From positions 310,001 to 374,000 of the forward strand of contig NZ_CP022464.2 in assembly GCF_002234575.2 (NCBI RefSeq): DNA of 64,000 nt, given 5' to 3'. The notes beneath the pieces were generated by a model. It did no database searches. It saw only the letters and a list, made by a program, of their open reading frames with translations, and was not told the DNA's origin. Position 1 is the stretch's first letter; every line of letters begins with the position of its first letter. Made by a program: the position numbers and the translations under genes. Below are positions 32,911 through 41,808 of this stretch, piece after piece. Origin of the DNA: Enterocloster bolteae. GTDB taxonomy: Bacteria; Bacillota; Clostridia; Lachnospirales; Lachnospiraceae.

Positions 32911-34269
32911 ATGAAAGAGATATTCGAGTACATAGAGCAGCATCATGATGCATATTTAGAGGAATTATTTACATTTTTAAGGTGTAAAAGCATCAGTACC
33001 CGGGATGAAGGGGTGAAGGAATGTGCAGAGCTTCTTGCCGGAATCATGGAGAAAAGCAAAATCAAGGCATCCATTTATCCCACGGACAGGCATCCAATTG
33101 TATACGGGGAACGTATAGAAGACGAAACCCTTCCCACCATGCTGGTATACGGCCATTATGATGTGCAGCCGCCGGAACCCTTAGGGGAATGGGAGAGCGA
33201 ACCATTTGAACCAACCATACGGGACGGGAAAATATTCTGCAGAGGAGTATCGGATGATAAGTCCCAGCTATTCACTCATATCAAAGCTGCACAGGCATGG
33301 GCGGAAGTAAAGGGAAGGCTTCCTGTCAATATAAAATACCTTTTTGAAGGAGAGGAAGAAATCGGAAGCCCGGATTTGCTTCCGTTTGTAGAAAGCCATA
33401 AAGAGCTGTTAAAATGTGATGTATGTTTTTATTCGGACAGCCATTATCATGAGAGCGGGAGGCCCCAGATTAATCTGGGTGTAAAAGGACTGTGTTATGT
33501 GGAGATTACATTAAGGGAAGCCGAGACAGACCTGCATTCCATGATGGCCACCTGTATACAGAATCCTGCCTGGAGGATGGTTAAGCTTCTGAATACGATG
33601 CGGGATGCAGAGGGCAATATTACCATTGATGGGTTTTACGATGATGTACGGCCGCTGAACCAGCTGGAGATAGACGCAGTATCAAAAATCCCTTCAGACA
33701 ACGAAGTTTTAAAGAAGCAATATGGTGTAGACCATTTTATAAAGGGAAGAAAGTCAGATAATTTCTACTATAACCTTATATTCGAACCTACCTGTAATAT
33801 TGCGGGTATATCCTCAGGCTTTACCGGCAATGGCTCCAAGACCGTGCTGCCGAGGGAGGCGGTGGTGAAGATTGATATGCGTCTTGTTCCGGGACAGACT
33901 CCGGACAAGATATACGAGACATTGCGCCGTCATCTGGACAACCATGGGTTTGAGGATGCCCAGCTTAAACATTATGGTATGGTTACTCCGTCCAGGACAC
34001 CAGTGGACCACCCATATGTGGAAGTGGCAGCCCAGGCACTGCGCGAGGGGTTCCATGAAGAACCTGTCATTTTCCCGGGAATCGGAGGCGTTGCACCTGA
34101 CTTTGTGTTCACCGGACATCTTGGCGTACCCAGTATTGTGATTCCTTATGCTGCTGCAGATCAGAAGAACCATGCGCCTAATGAAAGTATGGTGCTGGAC
34201 GGATTTTTTAAAGGAATCCGCACATCGGCAGCATTGCCATATTATCTGGCAAAAAAGACACAGGCTTGA
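32911..34269 (+). CDS. M20-family dipeptidase
   Basis: Cytoplasmic zinc metallopeptidase of about 452 residues, likely to hydrolyse imported dipeptides. Metal ligands and catalytic residues are seen in YGHYDVQPPEP (His and Asp, about 82-92), CRGVSDDKSQL (bridging Asp region) and FEGEEEIGSPDLL (catalytic Glu), followed by a lid domain and a final histidine in DQKNHAPNESM. ATG 32911 was chosen since GAGAGGCG precedes it; ATG 32896 adds five residues. Its location between permease and ATPase genes of the same operon strongly links it to peptide uptake. Confidence 0.91.
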   Translation: MKEIFEYIEQHHDAYLEELFTFLRCKSISTRDEGVKECAELLAGIMEKSKIKASIYPTDRHPIVYGERIEDETLPTMLVYGHYDVQPPEPLGEWESEPFEPTIRDGKIFCRGVSDDKSQLFTHIKAAQAWAEVKGRLPVNIKYLFEGEEEIGSPDLLPFVESHKELLKCDVCFYSDSHYHESGRPQINLGVKGLCYVEITLREAETDLHSMMATCIQNPAWRMVKLLNTMRDAEGNITIDGFYDDVRPLNQLEIDAVSKIPSDNEVLKKQYGVDHFIKGRKSDNFYYNLIFEPTCNIAGISSGFTGNGSKTVLPREAVVKIDMRLVPGQTPDKIYETLRRHLDNHGFEDAQLKHYGMVTPSRTPVDHPYVEVAAQALREGFHEEPVIFPGIGGVAPDFVFTGHLGVPSIVIPYAAADQKNHAPNESMVLDGFFKGIRTSAALPYYLAKKTQA

Positions 34270-34331
34270 GCCTGAAAGATTTGTGCGGTTGACCTGTGAT
34301 TGTCAGGGAGCCGCTGAAAGGGGAGAAGGAT

Positions 34332-35312
34332 ATGAGCGAAAACCTGCTTGAGATAAAAGATTTAAGCATTGAATTCCGCACATATGACGGAGTGGTGAAG
34401 GCAATCAACCATATGTCGTTTGATGTGCCCAAGGGAAAGACCGTGGGGCTTGTGGGGGAAACTGGGGCAGGTAAGACGACCACGGCCCTGTCTGTCATGG
34501 GTCTTGTACCAAACCCGCCTGGTGTCATCACATCTGGTTCCATCCTGTTTGAGGGCACGGATCTGTTGAAGCTGAATGAGTCGGCCATGTGCCAGTACCG
34601 CGGAAAGAAAATAGGAATGATATTCCAGAATCCCATGACATCCTTAAATCCGGTTTATACAGTGGGGCATCAAATCAGCGATGTCATCAAACAGCATCAG
34701 AATGTTGACCAGAAGGAGGCATGGAAGAGGGCCGGTGATATGCTGGAAATCGTGGGTATTCCAAGAGAGCGCCTCACAAACTATCCTCACGAGTTTTCAG
34801 GAGGTATGAAGCAAAGGGTATGTATCGCTATGGGGTTGTCCTGTAATCCTCAGCTGCTGATTGCGGATGAGCCCACAACTGCTTTGGATGTGACCATTCA
34901 GGCCCAGATTCTGGAATTAATGAAGGGCTTGAAGGAGAAATATAAGACTTCCACAATATTCATAACCCACGCACTGGGGGTTGTGGCGGAGATTGCAGAT
35001 TATGTGGTAGTGGTCTATGCAGGGTGCGTTATTGAGAAGGGGACGATACAGGAGGTTTTTGAACAGCCGTCCCATCCATATACACAGGGCCTGTTTGGAT
35101 GTCTTCCGGATATTGAGTCAGAGGAGTCCGCGATGCTTCACGTAATCAGGGGTTCTATGCCGGACCCCATGGATTTGCCCGCAGGATGCAAATTTTGTCC
35201 GAGATGTGACAAGGCCATGGATATATGCAGGACAACAGATCCAAAGGACATGTCCATAGGCGGGGAGCACACTGTAAAATGTCATTTATACGGAAAGGAA
35301 GAACTGGTATGA
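34332..35312 (+). CDS. Dipeptide ABC transporter ATPase, DppD type (operon 1)
   Basis: Cytoplasmic ATPase of 326 residues. It has Walker A GETGAGKTTTAL (about 41-52), Q-loop FQNPMTSLNPVYTVG, signature EFSGGMKQRVC, Walker B LLIADEPTTALDVTIQ, and the C-terminal oligopeptide/dipeptide extension with a four-cysteine cluster (CKFCPRCDKAMDIC, about 285-298) that in relatives binds an iron-sulfur cluster. GGGGAGAAGG precedes ATG 34332. Its stop overlaps the next start as ATGA. Confidence 0.93.
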   Translation: MSENLLEIKDLSIEFRTYDGVVKAINHMSFDVPKGKTVGLVGETGAGKTTTALSVMGLVPNPPGVITSGSILFEGTDLLKLNESAMCQYRGKKIGMIFQNPMTSLNPVYTVGHQISDVIKQHQNVDQKEAWKRAGDMLEIVGIPRERLTNYPHEFSGGMKQRVCIAMGLSCNPQLLIADEPTTALDVTIQAQILELMKGLKEKYKTSTIFITHALGVVAEIADYVVVVYAGCVIEKGTIQEVFEQPSHPYTQGLFGCLPDIESEESAMLHVIRGSMPDPMDLPAGCKFCPRCDKAMDICRTTDPKDMSIGGEHTVKCHLYGKEELV

Positions 35313-36259
35313 GTGATACGATTTTAGAGGTTCACAACTTGAAGAAGTATTTTAAGGTGCCGGCAGGTACGCTCCATGCAGTGGATAATGTGAGTTTCCA
35401 TATAGATAAGGGGGAGACGTTAGGGCTTGTTGGGGAGAGCGGATGCGGGAAGTCAACGGTAGGAAGGGTGATCCTGCGCCTGATTCCCCATACAGATGGT
35501 CAGGTCATTTATCAGGGAGAGGATATACTTTCCTATGATAACAGGAAGATGCAGAGTTTGAGAAAGAAAATGCAGATCATATTTCAGGATCCGTATTCCT
35601 GCCTGGATCCCAGAAAGACCATTGGTCAGATCATAGCGGAGCCGCTGCGCATACATAAGACATATCCGTCAGGGGAGATTAATGACAGGGTATTGGATTT
35701 AATGGCCAAGGGCGGTGTGAGCAGAAAACTGTTTAACAGCTATCCCCATGAATTAGATGGGGGAAGACGCCAGCGGGTGGGAATCATAAGGGCGCTGGCC
35801 CTGAATCCGGAGTTTATCATATGTGATGAACCGGTGTCATCCCTGGATGTATCCATACAGGCCCAGATACTTAACCTGCTCCAGGAGCTTCAGAGCACAA
35901 TGGGGTTAACCTATCTGTTTATATCCCATGACCTGAGCGTGGTGCGCCATATCAGCAACCGGATACTTGTAATGTATCTGGGCCAGATGGTGGAAATATG
36001 TGATTCCAGGGAACTTTTTAGGAATCCCGTGCATCCGTATACAAAGGCACTGCTGTCTGCTGTTCCCATTGCCAAGTATGGATATAAAAGGGAGCGGATT
36101 CTATTGGAGGGAGATGTACCCAGCCCAATCAATCCCAAGCCCGGCTGCAAATTTGCAAACCGCTGCCTGATGGCTCAGGACATATGCAGGCGTCAGGAGC
36201 CTCCGGTATATACGGTGTCGCCTGGCCATCAGGTGTGCTGTCACATGGCGGAACACTAG
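35309..36259 (+). CDS. Dipeptide ABC transporter ATPase, DppF type (operon 1)
   Basis: Partner ATPase of 316 residues. Walker A is VGESGCGKSTVG (about 41-52), the Q-loop is FQDPYSCLDPRKTIG and Walker B is FIICDEPVSSLDVSIQ. The ABC signature is unusual: ELDGGRRQRVG where the family normally has EFSGGQRQRIG. The C-terminal PGCKFANRCLMAQDIC is the usual cysteine cluster. The start overlaps the dppD stop (ATGA) and GGAAAGGAAG lies upstream. The same signature change occurs in the second importer's DppF. Confidence 0.92.
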   Translation: MSDTILEVHNLKKYFKVPAGTLHAVDNVSFHIDKGETLGLVGESGCGKSTVGRVILRLIPHTDGQVIYQGEDILSYDNRKMQSLRKKMQIIFQDPYSCLDPRKTIGQIIAEPLRIHKTYPSGEINDRVLDLMAKGGVSRKLFNSYPHELDGGRRQRVGIIRALALNPEFIICDEPVSSLDVSIQAQILNLLQELQSTMGLTYLFISHDLSVVRHISNRILVMYLGQMVEICDSRELFRNPVHPYTKALLSAVPIAKYGYKRERILLEGDVPSPINPKPGCKFANRCLMAQDICRRQEPPVYTVSPGHQVCCHMAEH

Positions 36260-36284
36260 AACCAGAGAAATGTTAGGAGATACG

Positions 36285-36551
36285 TTACTCCTCAATTACC
36301 TGTATTTCCAAAAAATCAAAATCAATGGATTCTATGAAATTATCCTGGGTAAAACGGACCTTGTCGTGAAGCTGGAATTCTTTAACAGAAGAATCCAGCC
36401 AGATTGGTTTCCCCAGATCAAACTCATAGCAGATGGAATCCAAAGAATCAAAGACCATCTGTGTCCTGGACAAAGAGTAGTCAGATATGCATGCTACCGT
36501 GTCCCTGACCAGATGGTTGTCTTTCATAATCTTTCCCCACATTCTGAACAT
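36285..36551 (-). CDS. Small protein of unknown function
   Basis: Acidic protein of about 88 residues that I do not recognise. It starts MFRMWGKIMKDNHLVRDTV and ends in a repeated acidic-aromatic pattern (FIESIDFDFLEIQVIEE). No signal peptide, membrane helix or metal motif is visible. The start at 36551 is supported by AAAGGAG seven bases upstream. The gene is convergent with the importer operon and downstream of an AraC-type gene on its own strand, but a TATACT box preceded by TGT upstream suggests its own promoter. Confidence 0.62.
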   Translation of the reverse strand: MFRMWGKIMKDNHLVRDTVACISDYSLSRTQMVFDSLDSICYEFDLGKPIWLDSSVKEFQLHDKVRFTQDNFIESIDFDFLEIQVIEE

Positions 36552-36634
36552 AGCGTTTCTCCTTTGGCGAGTCTGTTGCATCGGTTTTATGATGTTTTAG
36601 TATAACATCTATTCTGATGTTTTAAAAGTCATTT

Positions 36635-37492
36635 TTAAAACGTGTACTGCTTTCTGTATCCGGAAGGCGAGGTCTGGGTGTACTGGTGAAACACCCGTTC
36701 AAAATAGGTAATGGTCTCATATCCAACAGATTCCGATACCTCTGTGATGCTCATGGAAGTGTTGGATAAAAGTTCTCTGGCCCGGCGAATTCGTATCATA
36801 TTAATATATTCATTGACAGTGAATCCGGATGCTTCCTTGAATATACGGCTCAGATAACATTTGTTGACATAAAAATGAGCCGCAATTATCTCCAGGGACA
36901 GGGCTTTATCATAATGGTCAATGATATAGGAGGCAACTTCGTCCACCTTCCTATGTTTAGGCTGGGTGGAAAGAGGAAGGTCCGCAGACAGGGAGGAAGG
37001 ACCTGACATGTGCCTTTGGGCGAGAATAAACAGCTGGGACAGCTTAGACATGGTTATATGCCGGAATCCCGGCTTTTTTTCATGCAGTTCTTTTGCTGCG
37101 CCGTCCAGCAGGTATTCAGCCAGATTTTGTCCCTCCTTGTCCAGGTTAAGAATGCCGGAATTACGGCGGAAGAAGCCTTCCAGAGACATTTCCCCTGTAA
37201 ATGCCAGGAAATCTGAAAAGGGATTCTGGTCCAGAGATATAAGGATTCTCTCATGGCTGCCGGGGCCGGCCTGGCTGGTCTGATGAATCTGGTTTCTGTC
37301 AATGAACACAAGGCTTCCGCCTGTGACATGGTAGGTCCTTCTGTCAATGAAATAATACCGTTGTCCCTCCAGCAGATAGTATATCTCATATTCATTATGG
37401 AGATGTTTACAGGGCATGGTAAAGGCTGCCTCCCTGCGGATGCGGTCTATGGCTATGCCGTCTGTTTTTTCAGCATATAAGATCTGTTCCAT
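36635..37492 (-). CDS. AraC-family transcriptional regulator with cupin domain
   Basis: Regulator of 285 residues. The N-terminal part (about 15-140) looks like an AraC-type cupin sensor (KHLHNEYEIYYLLEGQRYYF), and the C-terminal 100 residues carry two helix-turn-helix motifs (LSLEIIAAHFYVNKCYLSRI and ITEVSESVGYETITYFERVF) with the closing PSGYRKQ. It is divergent from the GH4 glycosidase gene with a 238-base intergenic region, so it probably controls that gene in response to a sugar. Confidence 0.9.
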   Translation of the reverse strand: MEQILYAEKTDGIAIDRIRREAAFTMPCKHLHNEYEIYYLLEGQRYYFIDRRTYHVTGGSLVFIDRNQIHQTSQAGPGSHERILISLDQNPFSDFLAFTGEMSLEGFFRRNSGILNLDKEGQNLAEYLLDGAAKELHEKKPGFRHITMSKLSQLFILAQRHMSGPSSLSADLPLSTQPKHRKVDEVASYIIDHYDKALSLEIIAAHFYVNKCYLSRIFKEASGFTVNEYINMIRIRRARELLSNTSMSITEVSESVGYETITYFERVFHQYTQTSPSGYRKQYTF

Positions 37493-37730
37493 GATTCTCC
37501 TGGCCTCACATATTTATTTACCTATTCGTTAAGATGTCATTACGTCCGCGGCAATCGTCCGTCCGCCGCAATTGTTGTAATTATAGTAAATATAAGTTGA
37601 ATATAGCTGAAACTAATCAATATAGAATAAGATAATTATACTAAATTTATTTATAATGTCCAGTATAGAAAAGGATGGAAAAGAAAAAAGCGTACAATGA
37701 AAAGACATGAAAGAAAGGGAGGTATTTGAA

Positions 37731-39131
37731 ATGATTTATGAAAATGATGTGGTAAGGGACGTGCAGATTGCATACATAGGAGGCGGTTCCCGGGGATGGG
37801 CCAGAACTTTTATGACAGACCTGGCTATGGAGCCAAGGATGAGGGGAACTATACGGCTGTACGATATTGATACAGAGGCCGCAAAGGCCAATGAGACAAT
37901 TGGAAACCACCTGTCCCAGAGAAAAGAAACAGTAGGTAAATGGATATACAGGACCTGCATGAGCATGGAAGAGGCCCTGACAGGAGCTGATTTTATTGTT
38001 ATCTCCATTCTTCCCGGAACCTTTGACGAGATGGCGGTGGATGTTCATATGCCGGAGCGTCTTGGAATCTGCCAGTCCGTGGGTGATACGGCTGGGCCGG
38101 GAGGTATGATAAGAGCCCTCCGCACCATTCCTATATATGTAGAATTTGCAGAAGCCATCAGACAATATGCCCCGGATGCCTGGGTTATCAATTATACCAA
38201 TCCCATGTCCTTGTGTGTAAAGACGCTGTACCACGTCTTTCCGCAGATTAAGGCATTTGGATGCTGTCATGAAGTATTCGGCACCCAGAAGGTATTAAAG
38301 GGGATTGCAGAGGATGTTCTGGGGCTTAAGCACATTGACAGGAAGGATATCCAGGTAAATGTTTTGGGTATCAACCATTTTACATGGTTTGACTATGCAT
38401 CTTACAAGGGAATCGACCTGTTCCCCATGTACAGGAAATATGTGGATGAACATTTTGAGGAGGGTTATGCGGAGCGTGATACCAACTGGGCTAATGCATG
38501 CTTTGCCTGTGCGCACAGGGTGAAATTTGACCTGTTCAGGCGTTATGGTCTCATAGCCGCAGCCGGAGACCGGCATCTGGCTGAGTTTATGCCGGGGAAT
38601 GAATATCTGAAGGATCCTGAGACAGTGGAAAAATGGAAATTTGCCTTGACTTCTGTGGACTGGCGTAAGGAGGATTTGGAAAACAGGCTTGAAAAGAGCC
38701 GCAGGCTTTTAAATGGTGAGGAGGAGATTAATTTAGAGCCCTCGGGGGAGGAAGGAATTCTTCTCATCAAAGCGCTCTGCGGTTTGGAGCGGGTGGTCAG
38801 CAACGTGAACATACCCAATACAGGCCTGCAGATTGGAAATCTTCCAGCAAAAGCAGTGGTGGAGACAAACGCCGTATTTGAGCGAAATGCCATCCGCCCC
38901 ATTCTGGCCGGGCCTCTGCCTGAGTGTGTGAGGGAACTTATTATGCCGGCGGTGGAGAACCATGAGGCCATACTGGAAGCAGCACTTACCTGTAATGAGG
39001 AACTGGTGGTCCGGGCTTTTATGAATGATCCCCAGGTTAAAGGCAGGAAGTGTAAAGAACAGGATATCAGACAGCTTGTAAGGGATATGCTGGACGGAAC
39101 CAAAAAATATCTTCCGAAGGGATGGAAGTAA
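37731..39131 (+). CDS. GH4-family NAD+- and metal-dependent glycosidase
   Basis: Cytoplasmic glycosidase of about 466 residues that works by oxidation at C3 and elimination. The N-terminal Rossmann loop is AYIGGGSRGWARTF, NYTNPMS and GINHFTWFDY are family motifs, and the metal-binding cysteine-histidine occurs as CCHEVFG (commonly CHS in alpha-galactosidases). GDRHLAEFMPG resembles the region of alpha-galacturonidase-like members. ATG 37731 follows AGGGAGG by eight bases; ATG 37707 is less supported. Whether the substrate is an alpha-galactoside, alpha-glucoside or uronide cannot be settled. No transport or phosphotransferase gene for sugars is adjacent. Confidence 0.87.
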   Translation: MIYENDVVRDVQIAYIGGGSRGWARTFMTDLAMEPRMRGTIRLYDIDTEAAKANETIGNHLSQRKETVGKWIYRTCMSMEEALTGADFIVISILPGTFDEMAVDVHMPERLGICQSVGDTAGPGGMIRALRTIPIYVEFAEAIRQYAPDAWVINYTNPMSLCVKTLYHVFPQIKAFGCCHEVFGTQKVLKGIAEDVLGLKHIDRKDIQVNVLGINHFTWFDYASYKGIDLFPMYRKYVDEHFEEGYAERDTNWANACFACAHRVKFDLFRRYGLIAAAGDRHLAEFMPGNEYLKDPETVEKWKFALTSVDWRKEDLENRLEKSRRLLNGEEEINLEPSGEEGILLIKALCGLERVVSNVNIPNTGLQIGNLPAKAVVETNAVFERNAIRPILAGPLPECVRELIMPAVENHEAILEAALTCNEELVVRAFMNDPQVKGRKCKEQDIRQLVRDMLDGTKKYLPKGWK

Positions 39132-39307
39132 GATAATTGTTCAAAAATATTGTTAAACAGCATTACAATCTAAAATTATTTCAAGGTGTAGGAATGAAGC
39201 CATAAGATGTACATACCGCTGGAGAAAAATAAAGAACAGGGAAAACGTTTATGCCTGGATTTGTCATATTTCGGCCATATTTGAATTTTTTGTAACATCA
39301 CTTGCCC

Positions 39308-39361
39308 ATGGGAACTATTTGTAGTAAGCTATACGTAATGACAAATGTTCCCATAAGGAGG
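39308..39361 (+). promoter_or_regulatory. Stem-loop directly before a ribosome binding site
   Basis: ATGGGAACTATTTGT (39308-39322) pairs with ACAAATGTTCCCAT (39341-39354) with one bulged base and an 18-base loop. AAGGAGG starts immediately after the 3' arm, so folding may limit or promote ribosome access to the coiled-coil protein gene. Confidence 0.5.
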
Positions 39362-39363
39362 AA

Positions 39364-40470
39364 ATGCAGGTGGGACAGGCAATTACGGATTATGTAAAGT
39401 TCCTGGCAGATGCCAGGGATGCAGTGTACCGTCTTAACTGTGACCAGAATACGGCCGGCCAGCTGGCGGATGAAGAAGAGAGGAAAGAGCGGGAGCTTGA
39501 GGCTGCCAGGAAGGCTGTGGCTGACTCCGTGAACCAGACTATCAGGAAGCGTCTGGATGAGATTAACTCCAGCTACGATAAGGAGATTGGAAAAGGACAG
39601 GAACGTCTTAAGAAGGCCAGGGCAAAGCGGGAGAAGGCCAAGAGTCAGGGAATGAAGGAACGGATTGCAGAGGAGACCAGCGAACTGCGGGAACATAACC
39701 GGGATTTGAAGGTACAGCTGAGGACGCTGTTCCAGAAGAACAGGGTGCCCGCCTGGTGTGGGACTACTTTTTATTATGCCCTGTATTACCCCAGAGGATT
39801 TAAGGAGACCATGATATTCCTGCTTACCCTGATAATCTTCTTTTTGGGGATTCCCTGCGGCATCTATTTCCTGATTCCTCAGAGGGTTATCTGGTATCTG
39901 GCGGCTGTGTATTTTGCGGATGTCCTTTTGTTCGGCGGGGTTTATGTGATGATTGGAAACAAGACCAGGCTTCGTCACCAGGACACTCTCAAGAGGGGAC
40001 GGGATATCCGCAACGTCCTGAGGTCCAATCAGAAGAAGATAAAGGTTATTACCAAAACCATTCAAAGAGACGGCAACGAGGATATATATGACCTTGAAAA
40101 ATATGACGATGAGATTGCCTGTGTGGAGCAGGAGCTGTCGGAAATCGCTTCCAGAAAAAAGGATGCTTTGAGCACCTTTGAAAATGTGACCAAAACCATT
40201 ATTTCAGATGAAATCATAGCCAGCCACAAGGAAAATCTGGACAGGCTTAAGCAGGAACTGGACCAGGTTTCTGCGGATCTGCGCAGCCTGGAGGGCAGTA
40301 TCAAGGAGCAGAATATACGTATTACAGATACCTACGGCCCGTACCTGGGCAGGGAGTTCCTGCAGCCGGAGAAACTGGTACAGCTTTCCAGATTTATACA
40401 GGACGGTTCAGCGTCTAATATTACGGAGGCCATTAAGGTGTATCGTGATGCCGGGCAGGATGAGAGATGA
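39364..40470 (+). CDS. Coiled-coil membrane protein of unknown function
   Basis: Protein of 368 residues. A long charged coiled coil (about 30-125, KERELEAARKAV, RLKKARAKREKAKSQ) leads to two hydrophobic helices (about 143-164 and 175-195), then a second coiled coil (about 205-330, VEQELSEIASRKKD, DRLKQELDQVSADLRSLEG) and a short tail. The two helical domains would face the cytoplasm. No enzymatic motif is visible and I do not recognise a family. AAGGAGG precedes ATG 39364; GTG 39370 is an alternative with better spacing. It ends before a hairpin terminator. Confidence 0.72.
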   Translation: MQVGQAITDYVKFLADARDAVYRLNCDQNTAGQLADEEERKERELEAARKAVADSVNQTIRKRLDEINSSYDKEIGKGQERLKKARAKREKAKSQGMKERIAEETSELREHNRDLKVQLRTLFQKNRVPAWCGTTFYYALYYPRGFKETMIFLLTLIIFFLGIPCGIYFLIPQRVIWYLAAVYFADVLLFGGVYVMIGNKTRLRHQDTLKRGRDIRNVLRSNQKKIKVITKTIQRDGNEDIYDLEKYDDEIACVEQELSEIASRKKDALSTFENVTKTIISDEIIASHKENLDRLKQELDQVSADLRSLEGSIKEQNIRITDTYGPYLGREFLQPEKLVQLSRFIQDGSASNITEAIKVYRDAGQDER

Positions 40471-40490
40471 TTAAAAGATTAAAGAAACGA

Positions 40491-40536
40491 AATCCAGAGA
40501 CGTTACCCCTTTTGAGGACTGTCTCTGGATTTTTTA
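40491..40536 (+). terminator. Terminator after the coiled-coil protein gene
   Basis: AATCCAGAGAC (40491-40501) pairs with GTCTCTGGATT (40521-40531) around 19 bases and is followed by a run of T. It lies before the convergent amidohydrolase gene. Confidence 0.82.
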
Positions 40537-40586
40537 TATGCAGCAGAAATGTCTGTGCCTGAAGGAAAGACAGTATCACAGCAATG

Positions 40587-41747
40587 CTATCTCCTACAGG
40601 AAAACACCTGCCTTCCATCAATAAATACAGAAAGGATATTGGTTTGGATATCAAAGGGATTTCCGTCGGTCACCACAATATCCGCATCTTTACCCGCTTC
40701 CAGGGAGCCTACCCGGTGAGCCACACCAATATGCTCAGCGGGATGAATGGTTATGGCTTTCAGAGCTTCAAACTCATCCATCCCAGCCTTGACCGCCAGG
40801 CCTGCGCAGAGAGCAAGATACTGCTGAGGGATAAAGGGAGCATCAGTAATGATGGAAACATGGCAGCCCCGGGCCGCCAGTACGCCAGGCGTGTCCCAGG
40901 TTTTGTTTCTCAGCTCAAACTTGTTTGCATGGCCCAGCGTGGGTCCCACAGCCAGCATTACGTTTTCCTTTGCCAGTTCTTCTGCGACCAGGTGCCCTTC
41001 CGTGACATGTTCCAGTGTAATATCGACATCAAACTCCCTGGCGATACGAAGAGCGGTAAAAAAGTCATTTGCCTGGTGGGCGTGGGCCTTCAGCGGGATT
41101 TCTTTCCGGAGCACCGGCAGCATGGCCTGGAGTTTCATATCAAAGGGGGGACGGTCTGCTATATGATCGCCGGCACTAGCCAGTTTTGCCTCATATTCCC
41201 TGGCCCTGAAAAGAACATCACGCAGGCGGGCAGCAGTGGTCATGCGGCTGGAGTTCCCTTTCTCCTTGTAGTTACGCTTTGGATTCTCACCAAAGGCACA
41301 CTTCATGGCAGCTTCTTTTTTAAGACACATCTGCTCCACCCTGCACCCAACGGGTTTGATGGCAGCAAAGGTACCGCCCAGAACATTTGCACTGCCAGGG
41401 CCTACGCAGAGGGTTGTTACACCTGCATTTCGCGCCTCCAGCAAGGTTTCATCCCTGGGTTCAATTCCATCAATGGCGCGAAGCTGTGGAGAAATAATAT
41501 CTCCCAGTTCATTATAGTCATGTCCTTCGTAGCCAATGCCATAGCCGGACAAACCGGTATGGGCATGGGCTTCTACAAAGCCTGGATATATCTCAGATCC
41601 TGCCGCATCGTATACTTCTGCACCATCCCAGAACATGTCCGGCTCAATTTTCACGATTTTTTTGTTATCCACCAGAATATCAGCGATAAAAGGATTCCGG
41701 TCGACCGCATTATGAATAAGTCCGTTTTTAATCAGCAGCATAGCCAT
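40587..41747 (-). CDS. Amidohydrolase-superfamily enzyme (imidazolonepropionase-like)
   Basis: Metal-dependent hydrolase of 386 residues. The first metal-binding pair is in PGFVEAHAHTGLSG (about 55-68), further histidines are in LKAHAHQANDF and LEHVTEGHLV, and the catalytic Asp is in SIITDAPFIP. The small N- and C-terminal beta-sandwich and the end motif GSLEAGKDADIVVTDGNPF are typical of the cytosolic imidazolonepropionase/dihydroorotase-like branch. It follows two S9 peptidases on the same strand (gap of 61 bases), so the substrate may be a cyclised or modified peptide, but this is inferred. Confidence 0.85.
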   Translation of the reverse strand: MAMLLIKNGLIHNAVDRNPFIADILVDNKKIVKIEPDMFWDGAEVYDAAGSEIYPGFVEAHAHTGLSGYGIGYEGHDYNELGDIISPQLRAIDGIEPRDETLLEARNAGVTTLCVGPGSANVLGGTFAAIKPVGCRVEQMCLKKEAAMKCAFGENPKRNYKEKGNSSRMTTAARLRDVLFRAREYEAKLASAGDHIADRPPFDMKLQAMLPVLRKEIPLKAHAHQANDFFTALRIAREFDVDITLEHVTEGHLVAEELAKENVMLAVGPTLGHANKFELRNKTWDTPGVLAARGCHVSIITDAPFIPQQYLALCAGLAVKAGMDEFEALKAITIHPAEHIGVAHRVGSLEAGKDADIVVTDGNPFDIQTNILSVFIDGRQVFSCRR

Positions 41748-41808
41748 TCTTACCTGCCCTTTCTTATTAATTAAGATTCAATTTATCCGGTGTGGTCCGG
41801 ATATTTTT

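Noticed and set aside
40584..41774. Plus-strand frame of 396 codons opposite the amidohydrolase
   Set aside because: The minus-strand frame has the metal-binding motifs in order; the plus frame has none.
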